From contig CAINDZ010000232.1 of assembly GCA_903847545.1 (NCBI GenBank), forward strand, positions 1-23,836: a stretch of 23,836 nt of DNA, read 5' to 3'. The translations under genes were made by a program, and so were the position numbers. The notes below the pieces were generated by a model. The model was not told the origin of the DNA, did no database searches, and worked only from the letters and a program-made list of their open reading frames with translations. The first letter of the stretch is position 1, and the number at the start of each line of letters is the position of its first letter. This DNA comes from an uncultured bacterium. Its GTDB lineage: Bacteria; Krumholzibacteriota; Krumholzibacteriia; LZORAL124-64-63. Positions 15,262-22,673 of the stretch are shown in pieces.

Positions 15262-16332
15262 CTACGAGCCCAGGCTGAACGCGTCGCGGTCGGCCTGCAG
15301 CGTGTACCGCCAGCCCAGGTCCTCCACCGTGCGCAGCACCTTGTCGTCCAGCTGGCCGGCCCGCACCATCGCCTGCAGGTCCGCCGGCCACTGGTTCTGC
15401 GCGTGGCGATACAGCTGGGCCGCGGTCACGACCTCCTGGCGCACCTGCGCCTCGCGCAGCGCGCGGCCCGGGTCGCCGTGGTCCAGGGGGAACGCCACCC
15501 AGCGGGCGATGACCAGCGTGCCGGTCAGCAGCACCAGGGCCGCGGCCGCCTTGGCCGAGCGCAGCGCCGGCCCGCGGGCCAGCGACAGGCCGCGGCCGCT
15601 TTCGGCGCCGACCTCGGCCTCGTCCTGGGGCAGGTGGCGGACCAGCACGTCCTCCTGGCACCAGTTCTTCAGCAGGTCGCGCACCACGAAGCTCTCGGCG
15701 CGCCCCTGGCGGATGATGCGGCCCAGGGGCAGGCCCGACAGGGCCAGCTCCATCACGCGCTGCGCGGTCGGCGACAGCGCCTCGGGCGGCATCACCTTGC
15801 GGCCGGCGGTGAAGGTGATCGACTGCGACGGCAGCACGTCCTTCAGCAGCGGCTCCTCGTCCATGCGGCGCGCGGCCTCCATCAGCAGGCCCTGCACGTC
15901 GATCGCCAGGCGGTGCTTGATCCCCGGGGGAGCATCCTTGCACGGCGTGAACTGGTAGGTGCCCCGGTTCAGCTTCATGCCGGCATGGGTCATCTCCTGG
16001 GCCAGGCCGCGCAGGGCGCGCTCCAGCTCGGGCACGTCGACCAGCCCCTCGGAGACGAGGATCTCCGTCAGGTCCAGCGAGCTGTTCTGGCCCACGTACT
16101 CGACGTGCTTCCACTGCGCCTCGGTGAACCAGCCGTATGCGCGCAGGTAGCTCTCGAACGGGTCGCGCTCCTGGTTGCGCCGGTCGCGCGTCGAGATGAG
16201 CACGCCCTTGTCGAACACGAACACGAGGTTGCGGCCGGCCTCGATGTTCAGGAACCCGGTCTTCTGCTGGCTGGCCAGCAGCTGGAGGATCTCCGCCAGG
16301 TTGAAATCGCTCAGTTGGCCTTCGAGGGCCAT
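15262..16332 (-). CDS. DUF4388 (PATAN-like) protein with transmembrane segment and pseudopilin-like C-terminus
   Basis: A 356-residue protein in three parts. Residues 1-130 begin MALEGQLSDFNLAEILQLLA and SQQKTGFLNI, the hallmark of DUF4388/PATAN domains seen in signalling and motility proteins of deltaproteobacteria and relatives. The cytoplasmic part continues to about residue 255. A single hydrophobic helix lies at 262-282. The final 70 residues are extracytoplasmic and include AAQLYRHAQNQWPADLQAMV (304-323), resembling the start of the globular part of type II secretion/type IV pseudopilins, but without a prepilin leader. The function is unknown; a membrane adaptor or regulator is plausible. 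ATG 16332 has GGAGG 6 nt upstream (16339-16343). The gene starts 12 nt after the TPR/zinc-ribbon gene, so the two are one operon ended by the hairpin at 15211-15245. Confidence 0.85.
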   Translation of the reverse strand: MALEGQLSDFNLAEILQLLASQQKTGFLNIEAGRNLVFVFDKGVLISTRDRRNQERDPFESYLRAYGWFTEAQWKHVEYVGQNSSLDLTEILVSEGLVDVPELERALRGLAQEMTHAGMKLNRGTYQFTPCKDAPPGIKHRLAIDVQGLLMEAARRMDEEPLLKDVLPSQSITFTAGRKVMPPEALSPTAQRVMELALSGLPLGRIIRQGRAESFVVRDLLKNWCQEDVLVRHLPQDEAEVGAESGRGLSLARGPALRSAKAAAALVLLTGTLVIARWVAFPLDHGDPGRALREAQVRQEVVTAAQLYRHAQNQWPADLQAMVRAGQLDDKVLRTVEDLGWRYTLQADRDAFSLGS

Positions 16333-16344
16333 GGTCGACCTCCG

Positions 16345-18408
16345 TTAGCGGGCGCCGGCGCCAGCGCGCCGGGCCGTCTGCTTCTTCGGGTTGCCCGTGA
16401 TCGTCGTGAACCGCTCGTGCAGGCGCCGCCGCAGCGTGGGGGCGTCCAGCAGCGCCGTCGCCCACACCAGCGCCAGCAGCGTTGCGCCCAGCATCACCGG
16501 CAGGCTGCGCAGGCCGGGCCACATGGCCGCCGGCAGCGGGAACCAGGCCGGGTTGATCGTCTCGGACGGCAGCAGCACGCCCGGGGTGTTCCACTCGGCG
16601 CCCGGGTCGAAGGCCCAGGCCACCGTGACCAGGAACAGCCCAAGCGCGACCATGCTCAGGCGCATCCAGCCGCCCCAGAAGCAGCCGGTGGCCAGGTGGC
16701 CGCTGCCCGGGATGATGCGGCCCATGCGCACGATGCGCGCCGAGTGCGCCAGGCCCTCGGTGCGGCCGCGGTTCTTCAGGAGCGTTCCCAGCACCAGGTC
16801 GCTGCGCGAGCGGATGGCCGTCTCGTTGCAGCCGGCGCACAGGCAGGCGCCGTCGTGCACGCCGCTGCAGGCGCGGCACAGGGGCGCGCCGCAGTTGTCG
16901 CACTCGTGCGCATAGCGGGGCCGGCGACCGGCCCAGGCGGCGGCCAGCAGGCCCAGCAGCAGCGGGCCGCCCACCAGCACGTACAGCGGCACCGGCGGCG
17001 CCCCCAGCAGGTTGCGCCACGCCGACACCGTCACGAGCGGCGCGTAGGCGCCGCCCTCCCAGCGGCACGCGGCCTCCATCTGCTCGTCGGTCAGCGCCGG
17101 GTAGGCGACGGCCGAGAACCCGTCGCGCGGGTTGGGCTCGCGGTTGGCGTGGGGCGGGTCGAATCCCAGCAGCCGCGCCTTCTCCAGCGACGCGGTGGCC
17201 TCGGGCACGAACAGCTTCTTGAACTGCACCTGCGCCAGGTTGTACATGACCTCGCCGCGACGGGGCCAGCGGCCCGCGATCTCGCGGTAGGCCGCGGCCG
17301 AGGCGTCGAGGTCGCCCAGGAAGTACAGGTTGTTGGCCAGGCCCACCGAGGCGGCGAACGCGTGCGGCTCGTTCGCCAGGGCGGCGCGGAAGCGCTCGTT
17401 GCTGGCGGCGAAGGCGCCGCGGCGCGCTTCCTGGATGCCCAGCGCGGTCAGCAGGCGCGCCTTGCGCGCCGGCTCGTCGGCCTTCGCGAGGTTGCCCTCG
17501 AGCTCCGCGATCAGCGACGTCGTCGCAGGCAGCGTGCAGCCCTGCTGCAGCAGCGTCACCTCGCTGTCGGGGTCGATCACCGGCACGGCCTCGCGCAGCA
17601 GCGGCCAGCTCGGGAACACCAGGCACAGCGCGCACAGCCAGGTCAGGATCAGCAGGTTGTGCCGTCGGCCGCGCGTGCGCACCAGGATGGGCACCGACAA
17701 CAGCGCCAGCAGGCCCAACCATCCCGGGCGCAGCACCAGCGCGACCAGGATGACGAGCGCCGGCAGCACCAGCCGCGGGCGGTGGCGGCGGTCCTTGAGC
17801 AGCGCCGCCGACATGTCGTGGGCCAGCAGCCGCCAGCGGCCCAGCCACAGCGCGGCCACCAGCAGCGTCCAGAAGATGGTCGTGGCCAGAAGCAGCGCCT
17901 GGTGCGTGGCGACGACCAGCGGGCCGCGCGCCAGCGGAGAGTCGACCAGGCTGCGCGCCGAGGCGGGCAGCACCCTGGCCAGCGTCGCGGTATCCATCGC
18001 GCGCACGGCGCGGGTCACCGACCACATCTGGTAGCGCGGCTGGCCGGGCGCGCCGTCGAGGGCGGCGGCCATGCTCGTCATCGCCCCGCCGGGGTCGTTC
18101 GCCAGCGCGGCCTGCCGCGCCTGGCGGTAGGCGGCGGCCGCCGCGATCGGGTCGTCCAGGCGCGGCGGCTGCTTCATCAGGCGACCGGTCTGCGCCGCGC
18201 TGCCGCTCACCGCCGGCAGCACGCGGCGGCTGATCTCCACGTGCGGTTGCGCGTAGCGCGGATCGGGCACGTTGACGTGGGGCTCGGTGATGAGCGTGTC
18301 GAGCGGCGCGGCGGCCGACGTCGCGGCGACGGCGGTGCCGGCCGGACGCCAGGGCGCCAGCGTCGCCAGGCCCATCGCCAGCACGACGATCACTTTGCGG
18401 GAATTCAT
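16345..18408 (-). CDS. TPR membrane protein with double zinc ribbon, uncharacterised
   Basis: This 687-residue protein starts at ATG 18408, where a signal-peptide-like N-terminus begins (MNSRKVIVVLAMGLATLAP, cleavage near AVAA at 26-29). The open frame extends further upstream to 18783, but that part is a proline/glycine-rich translation of noncoding DNA. Hydrophobic helices follow at about 166-190, 213-243 and 250-272. A TPR-like helical repeat region lies at about 315-415 (ALGIQEARRGAFAASNERF, LANNLYFLGDLDASAAAYRE). A helix at 472-492 precedes a compact zinc-ribbon segment with Cys503, 506, 511, 514, 522, 524 and 527. Two more helices lie near 583-600 and 638-655. The C-terminal tail is basic. 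I do not recognise a named family. The operon partner is a DUF4388 protein, suggesting a membrane complex. TPRs usually mediate protein contacts; zinc binding is inferred from the cysteines. Confidence 0.85.
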   Translation of the reverse strand: MNSRKVIVVLAMGLATLAPWRPAGTAVAATSAAAPLDTLITEPHVNVPDPRYAQPHVEISRRVLPAVSGSAAQTGRLMKQPPRLDDPIAAAAAYRQARQAALANDPGGAMTSMAAALDGAPGQPRYQMWSVTRAVRAMDTATLARVLPASARSLVDSPLARGPLVVATHQALLLATTIFWTLLVAALWLGRWRLLAHDMSAALLKDRRHRPRLVLPALVILVALVLRPGWLGLLALLSVPILVRTRGRRHNLLILTWLCALCLVFPSWPLLREAVPVIDPDSEVTLLQQGCTLPATTSLIAELEGNLAKADEPARKARLLTALGIQEARRGAFAASNERFRAALANEPHAFAASVGLANNLYFLGDLDASAAAYREIAGRWPRRGEVMYNLAQVQFKKLFVPEATASLEKARLLGFDPPHANREPNPRDGFSAVAYPALTDEQMEAACRWEGGAYAPLVTVSAWRNLLGAPPVPLYVLVGGPLLLGLLAAAWAGRRPRYAHECDNCGAPLCRACSGVHDGACLCAGCNETAIRSRSDLVLGTLLKNRGRTEGLAHSARIVRMGRIIPGSGHLATGCFWGGWMRLSMVALGLFLVTVAWAFDPGAEWNTPGVLLPSETINPAWFPLPAAMWPGLRSLPVMLGATLLALVWATALLDAPTLRRRLHERFTTITGNPKKQTARRAGAGAR

Positions 18409-18531
18409 CTGCGTGCCACCTGCCTTCGAGGATGCCGTCGCCGGCCGGGCCCGACGGGTCCCGGCGCGGGAGCCCGCGGGCCAATGTCCGACACCCGTGC
18501 CACGGGGCGCCGGGCCCGGGGGTTCGCTGCC

Positions 18532-18560
18532 GTTATCGGACGGAACGCTGCCTGATTTAA
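18532..18560 (-). promoter_or_regulatory. candidate promoter of the TPR/DUF4388 operon
   Basis: On the minus strand, TTAAAT (18560-18555) and GATAAC (18537-18532) are separated by 17 nt, with 3 and 4 of 6 consensus matches. It lies in the only AT-containing patch of this intergenic region. A leader of about 115 nt would follow. Confidence 0.35.
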
Positions 18561-18570
18561 CGCAATTGCA

Positions 18571-18663
18571 CCCGCCGCCCGGGGGGCCCGGCGGGGGGGA
18601 GCGGCGCGGCCTTCCGGGGCATCCGGGGGCACGACGCGGCCGGCCGGGGCGGGGGCCGCCGGG
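18571..18663 (+). other. G-run cluster with quadruplex potential in the divergent intergenic region
   Basis: The 413-nt gap 18409-18821 between two divergent genes holds no gene. Its centre has seven plus-strand runs of three or more G: 18581-18586, 18593-18599, 18616-18619, 18625-18629, 18646-18649, 18651-18655 and 18661-18663. A 7-bp inverted repeat, CCCGCCG (18571-18577) with CGGCGGG (18589-18595), overlaps the first runs. The block sits between the two candidate divergent promoters. Confidence 0.5.
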
Positions 18664-18712
18664 TGGCCCCGGGCCGTCCCCGCCCTCCGGGAGCGGGCCG
18701 GCCCCCGCAGGC

Positions 18713-18741
18713 TGGCCGTTGCCCGCGGCAGGGGTTATCAT
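18713..18741 (+). promoter_or_regulatory. candidate promoter of the prolyl isomerase-uvrA pair
   Basis: TGGCCG (18713-18718) and TATCAT (18736-18741) are separated by 17 nt. The -10 box matches 5 of 6 consensus bases, the -35 box only 3. Transcription would begin near 18748, about 75 nt before the isomerase start. Confidence 0.35.
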
Positions 18742-18821
18742 CCGGGGTCGGCCCGGGCAGGCGCCCTGGTCCCGAATTCCCACGGGCGGCCGCCATGCCG
18801 CCCGCCAGCCCCGGAGGCGTC

Positions 18822-19610
18822 ATGCGTCGCGTCACACGTGTCATCGGCACCATCCTGGTCCTGGCCGCGGCCCTCGGCCCGGTCGCCGTCGCCCAGGCCC
18901 AGCCCGCCGCGGAGAAGGCCGCCCCGGCCGCGGCCGGCGCCCCGCTGTTCGTGCGCTTCCAGACCGAGAAGGGCGACATCCTGCTGGTGATGTACCCGGG
19001 CCTGGCGCCGCACCACGTGGCGAACTTCACGCACCTGGCCCGCACCGGCTTCTTCGACGGCACGCGGTTCCACCGCATCGTGCCCGGGTTCGTCATCCAG
19101 GGCGGCGACCCGTACACCAAGGATGCGGATCCGGAGAACGACGGCACGGGCGGCCCCGCGCTGAAGGACGTGCTGACCGAGCCCGAGTGGCAGGCCTACG
19201 CCCAGGCCGACCCGGCGCAGCAGGCGGCGATGCTGGCGGCGAAGGGCTACGTGGCCGCTCCCGAGGGCAAGGCGCTGCTGAAGGCCGAGTTCTCGCCGGC
19301 CCGGCACGTGCGCGGCACGCTCAGCATGGCGCGCGCGCAACCGCTCGACTCGGCGGGCAGCCAGTTCTTCGTCTGTGTCAGCGACGTGCCCTTCCTGGAC
19401 CGCGCCTACACGGTGTTCGGCCATGTCGTCCTGGGCCTGGACGTGGCGGACAGGATCGTGAACGCCGAGCGCACCACGCCCGAGAGCGAGACGCCGGCCG
19501 TGCCCGTGCAGGTGGTCGCCGCGAAGGTGATCGAGGGCACCGAAGGCCTGAGCAAGGCCGAACGGGCCGCCTGGGAGGCCCTCCCGGCGAACCTGAAGGA
19601 CATCCGCTGA
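18822..19610 (+). CDS. secreted cyclophilin-type peptidyl-prolyl cis-trans isomerase with a central insertion
   Basis: This 262-residue cyclophilin has a signal peptide (MRRVTRVIGTILVLAAALGP, cleavage near AQA at 24-26) and an Ala/Pro linker, so it acts in the periplasm or outside. Core motifs are NFTHLARTGFFDGTRFHRIV (68-87), PGFVIQGGDP (88-97, with the catalytic Arg at 85) and GSQFFVCVSD (179-188), then FLDRAYTVFGHVVLGLDV. It would catalyse proline isomerisation during folding of exported proteins. Between GGP (110-112) and EFSP (156-159) about 40 extra residues are inserted compared with compact bacterial cyclophilins, rich in Ala, Gln and Glu. A 30-residue charged tail follows the domain. 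ATG 18822 is chosen for the signal peptide and GGAGG 4 nt upstream; ATG 18795 is an alternative. uvrA starts 46 nt downstream, with no terminator between, so the two are probably cotranscribed. Confidence 0.92.
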   Translation: MRRVTRVIGTILVLAAALGPVAVAQAQPAAEKAAPAAAGAPLFVRFQTEKGDILLVMYPGLAPHHVANFTHLARTGFFDGTRFHRIVPGFVIQGGDPYTKDADPENDGTGGPALKDVLTEPEWQAYAQADPAQQAAMLAAKGYVAAPEGKALLKAEFSPARHVRGTLSMARAQPLDSAGSQFFVCVSDVPFLDRAYTVFGHVVLGLDVADRIVNAERTTPESETPAVPVQVVAAKVIEGTEGLSKAERAAWEALPANLKDIR

Positions 19611-19624
19611 TCCCGGCGGCACAC

Positions 19625-19660
19625 ATGACGGCAGGCAACGCAGTGGCGGTGCGCGCGTGA
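19625..19660 (+). other. short ORF overlapping the uvrA start codon
   Basis: An ATG at 19625 opens an 11-codon frame (MTAGNAVAVRA) whose TGA stop overlaps the uvrA GTG start as GTGA (19657-19660). Such overlaps allow translational coupling. No good ribosome site precedes the ATG, and stop-free frames are common in this DNA, so expression is doubtful. Confidence 0.2.
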
Positions 19661-22521
19661 AGAGGAACCCGAGCGGTCCGCCCAGCGGGCCGCGCCCGGA
19701 CGCCCCGTGGGGCGTGATTTCCGTGCGGGGCGTGCGCGTGCACAACCTGCGCAACCTCGACCTCGAGATCCCGCGCCGGCGGCTCGTCGTCGTGACGGGG
19801 CCCAGCGGCTCGGGCAAGTCGTCGCTGGCCTTCGACACGCTCTATGCCGAGGGGCAGCGCCGCTACATCGAGAGCCTGTCGTCGTACGCGCACCAGTTCC
19901 TCGACCAGTTGGCCAAGCCCGACGTTGATCGCATCGACGGGCTGTCGCCGGCGCTGGCCATCGACCAGAAGGGCCTCGGGCGCAGCCCGCGCTCGACGGT
20001 CGGCACCGTCACCGAGATCTACAATTTCCTGCGGCTGCTCTATGCGCGCTGCGGCGTCGTGCACTGTCCCGACTGCGACGTGCCGGCCAGCGGACGTCCG
20101 CTGTCGGACATCAACGACGAGATCGCCGCGCTGCCCGAGGGCACGCGCCTGTACCTGCTGGCGCCGGTCGTGCGCGGCCGCAAGGGCGAGCACAAGCAGC
20201 TGCTGGCCGACCTGTCGCGGCAGGGCTTCGTGCGGGCGCTGGTGGACGGCGAGCTGCGCGAGCTGGACGACGACCTCGACCTGGCCAAGGGCAAGGCCCA
20301 CGACATCGCCGTCGTCGTCGACGGCCTGGTCTGGCGGCCGGGCGCGGCCGACCGGCTGCGCGCCGCGCTGGACCGCGCCGCCGAGCTGGGCGAGGGCACG
20401 GTCATCGTGCGCGCCGGCGAGCGCGAGACCTGGTTCAGCAAGCAGTCGTCGTGCCCCGGTTGCGGGCGCGGCTTCCCGTCGCCCGAGCCGCGGCTGTTCT
20501 CGTTCAACTCGCCGGCCGGCTCGTGCCCCGAGTGCAACGGCCTGGGCACGCTGCGCACCATCCGGCCCGAGGCCGTCGTGCCGGACGAGTCCGTCTCGGT
20601 GCGCGACGGCGCCATCGCCTTCCTGAAGGGCAAGCCCTCCAACTGGCTGTACGTGCAGTGCGAGGCGCTGGTCGGCGCGATGGAGGCCGACCTGGACGCG
20701 CCGTGGTCGAAGCTGCCGGCGCGCGTGAAGCAGGGCCTGCTGCACGGGCTGACGCCGGCGATGACCCGCGAGCTGAAGGACCACAAGCTCTACAACGCGT
20801 TCCTGCGCGACTGGGCGGGCCTGGTGCCCGAGCTGGTGCGCCGCCACCGCGAGACGAAGTCCGAGAAGATCCGGCAGTCGCTCGAGAAGATGATGACCGA
20901 GATGCCGTGCGCCGCCTGCGAGGGCTACCGCCTGCGCGACGAGGCCCTGAACGTGCGGGTGGGCGGGCTGCACATCGGCGAGGCCGCGGCGCTGACGCTG
21001 GACACCTTCGCGGAGTGGGTGGCCTCGCTGGAGTTCACGGGCGAGCGCGACCGGCTGGTCGCCGGCCCGGTGCTCGAGCAGATCCGCCATCGCCTGCGCT
21101 TCCTGCTGCAGGTGGGGGTCAGCTACCTGTCGCTGGCGCGCGGCACGTCGTCGCTGTCGGGCGGCGAGGGTCAGCGCGTGCGCCTGGCCACGCAGGTCGG
21201 CTCGCAGCTGCGCGGGGTGCTCTACATCCTGGACGAGCCGAGCGTGGGCCTGCACCACCGCGACGTGGGTCGGCTCATCGACACGCTGCGTGCGCTGCGC
21301 GACCGGGGCAACTCCGTGGTCGTCGTCGAGCACGACCGCGACGTGATGCTGGCGGCCGACCACCTGCTGGACCTGGGCCCCGGCGCCGGCGAGCACGGCG
21401 GGCAGCTCATGGCCCAGGGCACGGTGGCCGAGGTGTGCGCCACCCCGGGCTCGCCGACCGGCGACTACCTGGCCGGGCGCGTCGGAAAGGGCCCGGCCGA
21501 GCCGCTGACCGGCCGCTCGCCCCAGGACCGCTGGCTGCGGCTGCGCAACCTGCGCGGGCGCAACCTGCAGGGCATCGACCTCGAGCTGCCGCTCGGCCGG
21601 CTGACCGTCGTGACCGGCGTGTCGGGCTCGGGCAAGAGCACGGCCGTGCACGAGACGTTGTACCGCGCGCTGGCCGCGGCCAAGCACGGCGCCCGGCGCG
21701 ACCCCGCCCCGTTCGACGGCATGGAGGGCGACGACGGGATCCACGGCGTGGTGCTGGTCGACCAGTCGCCCATCGGGCGCTCGCCGCGCTCGACCCCGGC
21801 CACCTACACGGGCCTCTACAACCACCTGCGCACGGTGTTCGCGCAGACGACGCTGGCGCGCATGCGCGGCTACGGCGCCGGGCGCTTCAGCTTCAACACC
21901 GACGGCGGCCGCTGCCGCGTGTGCGAGGGCGCCGGCGTGCGGCGCCTGACCATGGACTTCCTGCCCGACGTCGAGATCCCCTGCGAGGAGTGCGGCGGCA
22001 AGCGCTTCGACCGCGAGACGCTCGAGGTGCACTTCAAGGGGCACTCCATCGCCGACTTCCTGGACATGCCCGTCTCGCGCGCGCACGAGGAACTGGCCAA
22101 CATCCCGACCTGCCGGCGGGTGCTGGAAGTGATGCAGGGCGTGGGATTGGACTACCTGCGGCTGGGGCAGTCGGGCGGCACGCTCTCGGGCGGCGAGGCG
22201 CAGCGCCTGAAGCTGGTGCGCGAGCTGGCCCGCGGCGGCCAGCGCCACACGGTCTACATCCTGGACGAGCCGACCACCGGGCTCCACTTCTGCGACGTCG
22301 ACCGGCTGCTGGCCGTGCTGGGGCGGCTGCTGGCGCACGGCCACACGGTGGTCGTCATCGAGCACAACGGCGAGGTCATCCGCCGCGCCGACCACGTCAT
22401 CGACCTGGGCCCCGAGGGCGGGGTGGGAGGCGGCCGGCTGGTCGCCGCCGGCTCGGTCGCCGACGTCGCGGCCTGCCCGGGCTCGCACACCGGGAAGATG
22501 CTGAAGGCCCTGATCGGCTGA
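19657..22521 (+). CDS. uvrA: UvrABC excinuclease subunit A
   Basis: A 954-residue UvrA, close to the usual length of about 940. The first ATPase half has GPSGSGKSS (48-56, Walker A), the zinc module CPGC...CPEC (about 266-293), the signature SLSGGEGQRVRL (near 498-509) and ILDEPSVGLH (Walker B). The second half has GVSGSGKST (about 654-662), the zinc module CRVC...CEEC (about 753-779), TLSGGEAQRLKL and ILDEPTTGLH. The segment SPRSTVGTVTEIYNFLRLLYAR, of the UvrB-binding region, is near canonical. UvrA dimers find bulky DNA lesions and load UvrB for nucleotide excision repair in the cytoplasm. The start is GTG 19657; no nearer ATG keeps the conserved GVRVHNLRNL intact, and no strong ribosome site is visible. 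It probably shares a transcript with the upstream isomerase and ends at a hairpin. Confidence 0.97.
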   Translation: MKRNPSGPPSGPRPDAPWGVISVRGVRVHNLRNLDLEIPRRRLVVVTGPSGSGKSSLAFDTLYAEGQRRYIESLSSYAHQFLDQLAKPDVDRIDGLSPALAIDQKGLGRSPRSTVGTVTEIYNFLRLLYARCGVVHCPDCDVPASGRPLSDINDEIAALPEGTRLYLLAPVVRGRKGEHKQLLADLSRQGFVRALVDGELRELDDDLDLAKGKAHDIAVVVDGLVWRPGAADRLRAALDRAAELGEGTVIVRAGERETWFSKQSSCPGCGRGFPSPEPRLFSFNSPAGSCPECNGLGTLRTIRPEAVVPDESVSVRDGAIAFLKGKPSNWLYVQCEALVGAMEADLDAPWSKLPARVKQGLLHGLTPAMTRELKDHKLYNAFLRDWAGLVPELVRRHRETKSEKIRQSLEKMMTEMPCAACEGYRLRDEALNVRVGGLHIGEAAALTLDTFAEWVASLEFTGERDRLVAGPVLEQIRHRLRFLLQVGVSYLSLARGTSSLSGGEGQRVRLATQVGSQLRGVLYILDEPSVGLHHRDVGRLIDTLRALRDRGNSVVVVEHDRDVMLAADHLLDLGPGAGEHGGQLMAQGTVAEVCATPGSPTGDYLAGRVGKGPAEPLTGRSPQDRWLRLRNLRGRNLQGIDLELPLGRLTVVTGVSGSGKSTAVHETLYRALAAAKHGARRDPAPFDGMEGDDGIHGVVLVDQSPIGRSPRSTPATYTGLYNHLRTVFAQTTLARMRGYGAGRFSFNTDGGRCRVCEGAGVRRLTMDFLPDVEIPCEECGGKRFDRETLEVHFKGHSIADFLDMPVSRAHEELANIPTCRRVLEVMQGVGLDYLRLGQSGGTLSGGEAQRLKLVRELARGGQRHTVYILDEPTTGLHFCDVDRLLAVLGRLLAHGHTVVVIEHNGEVIRRADHVIDLGPEGGVGGGRLVAAGSVADVAACPGSHTGKMLKALIG

Positions 22522-22532
22522 TTTCCCGCCAC

Positions 22533-22558
22533 CCCGGGGGCCTTCCCGCGCCCCCGGG
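22533..22558 (+). terminator. hairpin after uvrA
   Basis: CCCGGGGGC (22533-22541) and GCCCCCGGG (22550-22558) pair perfectly over 9 bp around an 8-nt loop, 11 nt after the uvrA stop. No T-tract follows. It separates uvrA from the gcvT promoter. Confidence 0.6.
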
Positions 22559-22577
22559 ACCCCGCCTGCGGAATCGC

Positions 22578-22606
22578 TTGTTCGCGCTCCGGTCGCAGCT
22601 TAGATT
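22578..22606 (+). promoter_or_regulatory. probable sigma70-type promoter of gcvT
   Basis: TTGTTC (22578-22583) and TAGATT (22601-22606) have a 17-nt spacer, each matching the consensus at 4 of 6 positions. Transcription would start near 22613, giving a leader of about 60 nt. That is too short for a glycine riboswitch, and none is seen. Confidence 0.55.
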
Positions 22607-22673
22607 GGACCCCTCGGCCGCGCCCGGGTTGGGCCGGTCCCGATCCTGCAGCTCCAGCCCTGGAGATGTTCCC

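Noticed and set aside
15403..18555. Plus-strand open frame of 1050 codons opposite the TPR and DUF4388 genes
   Set aside because: The product is Gln/Arg/His-rich with no domain. The minus strand has signal peptide, membrane helices, zinc ribbon, DUF4388 motif and good ribosome sites.
18409..18783. N-terminal extension of 125 codons on the TPR protein
   Set aside because: Pro/Gly/Arg-rich translation of intergenic DNA. A signal peptide begins exactly at the ATG at 18408.
19378..22488. Minus-strand open frame of 1036 codons opposite uvrA
   Set aside because: Same explanation: the plus strand encodes an unmistakable UvrA and the antisense translation has biased composition and no motif.
22522..22673. 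Glycine riboswitch upstream of gcvT
   Set aside because: The leader after the likely promoter is only about 60 nt and shows no tandem aptamer pattern.
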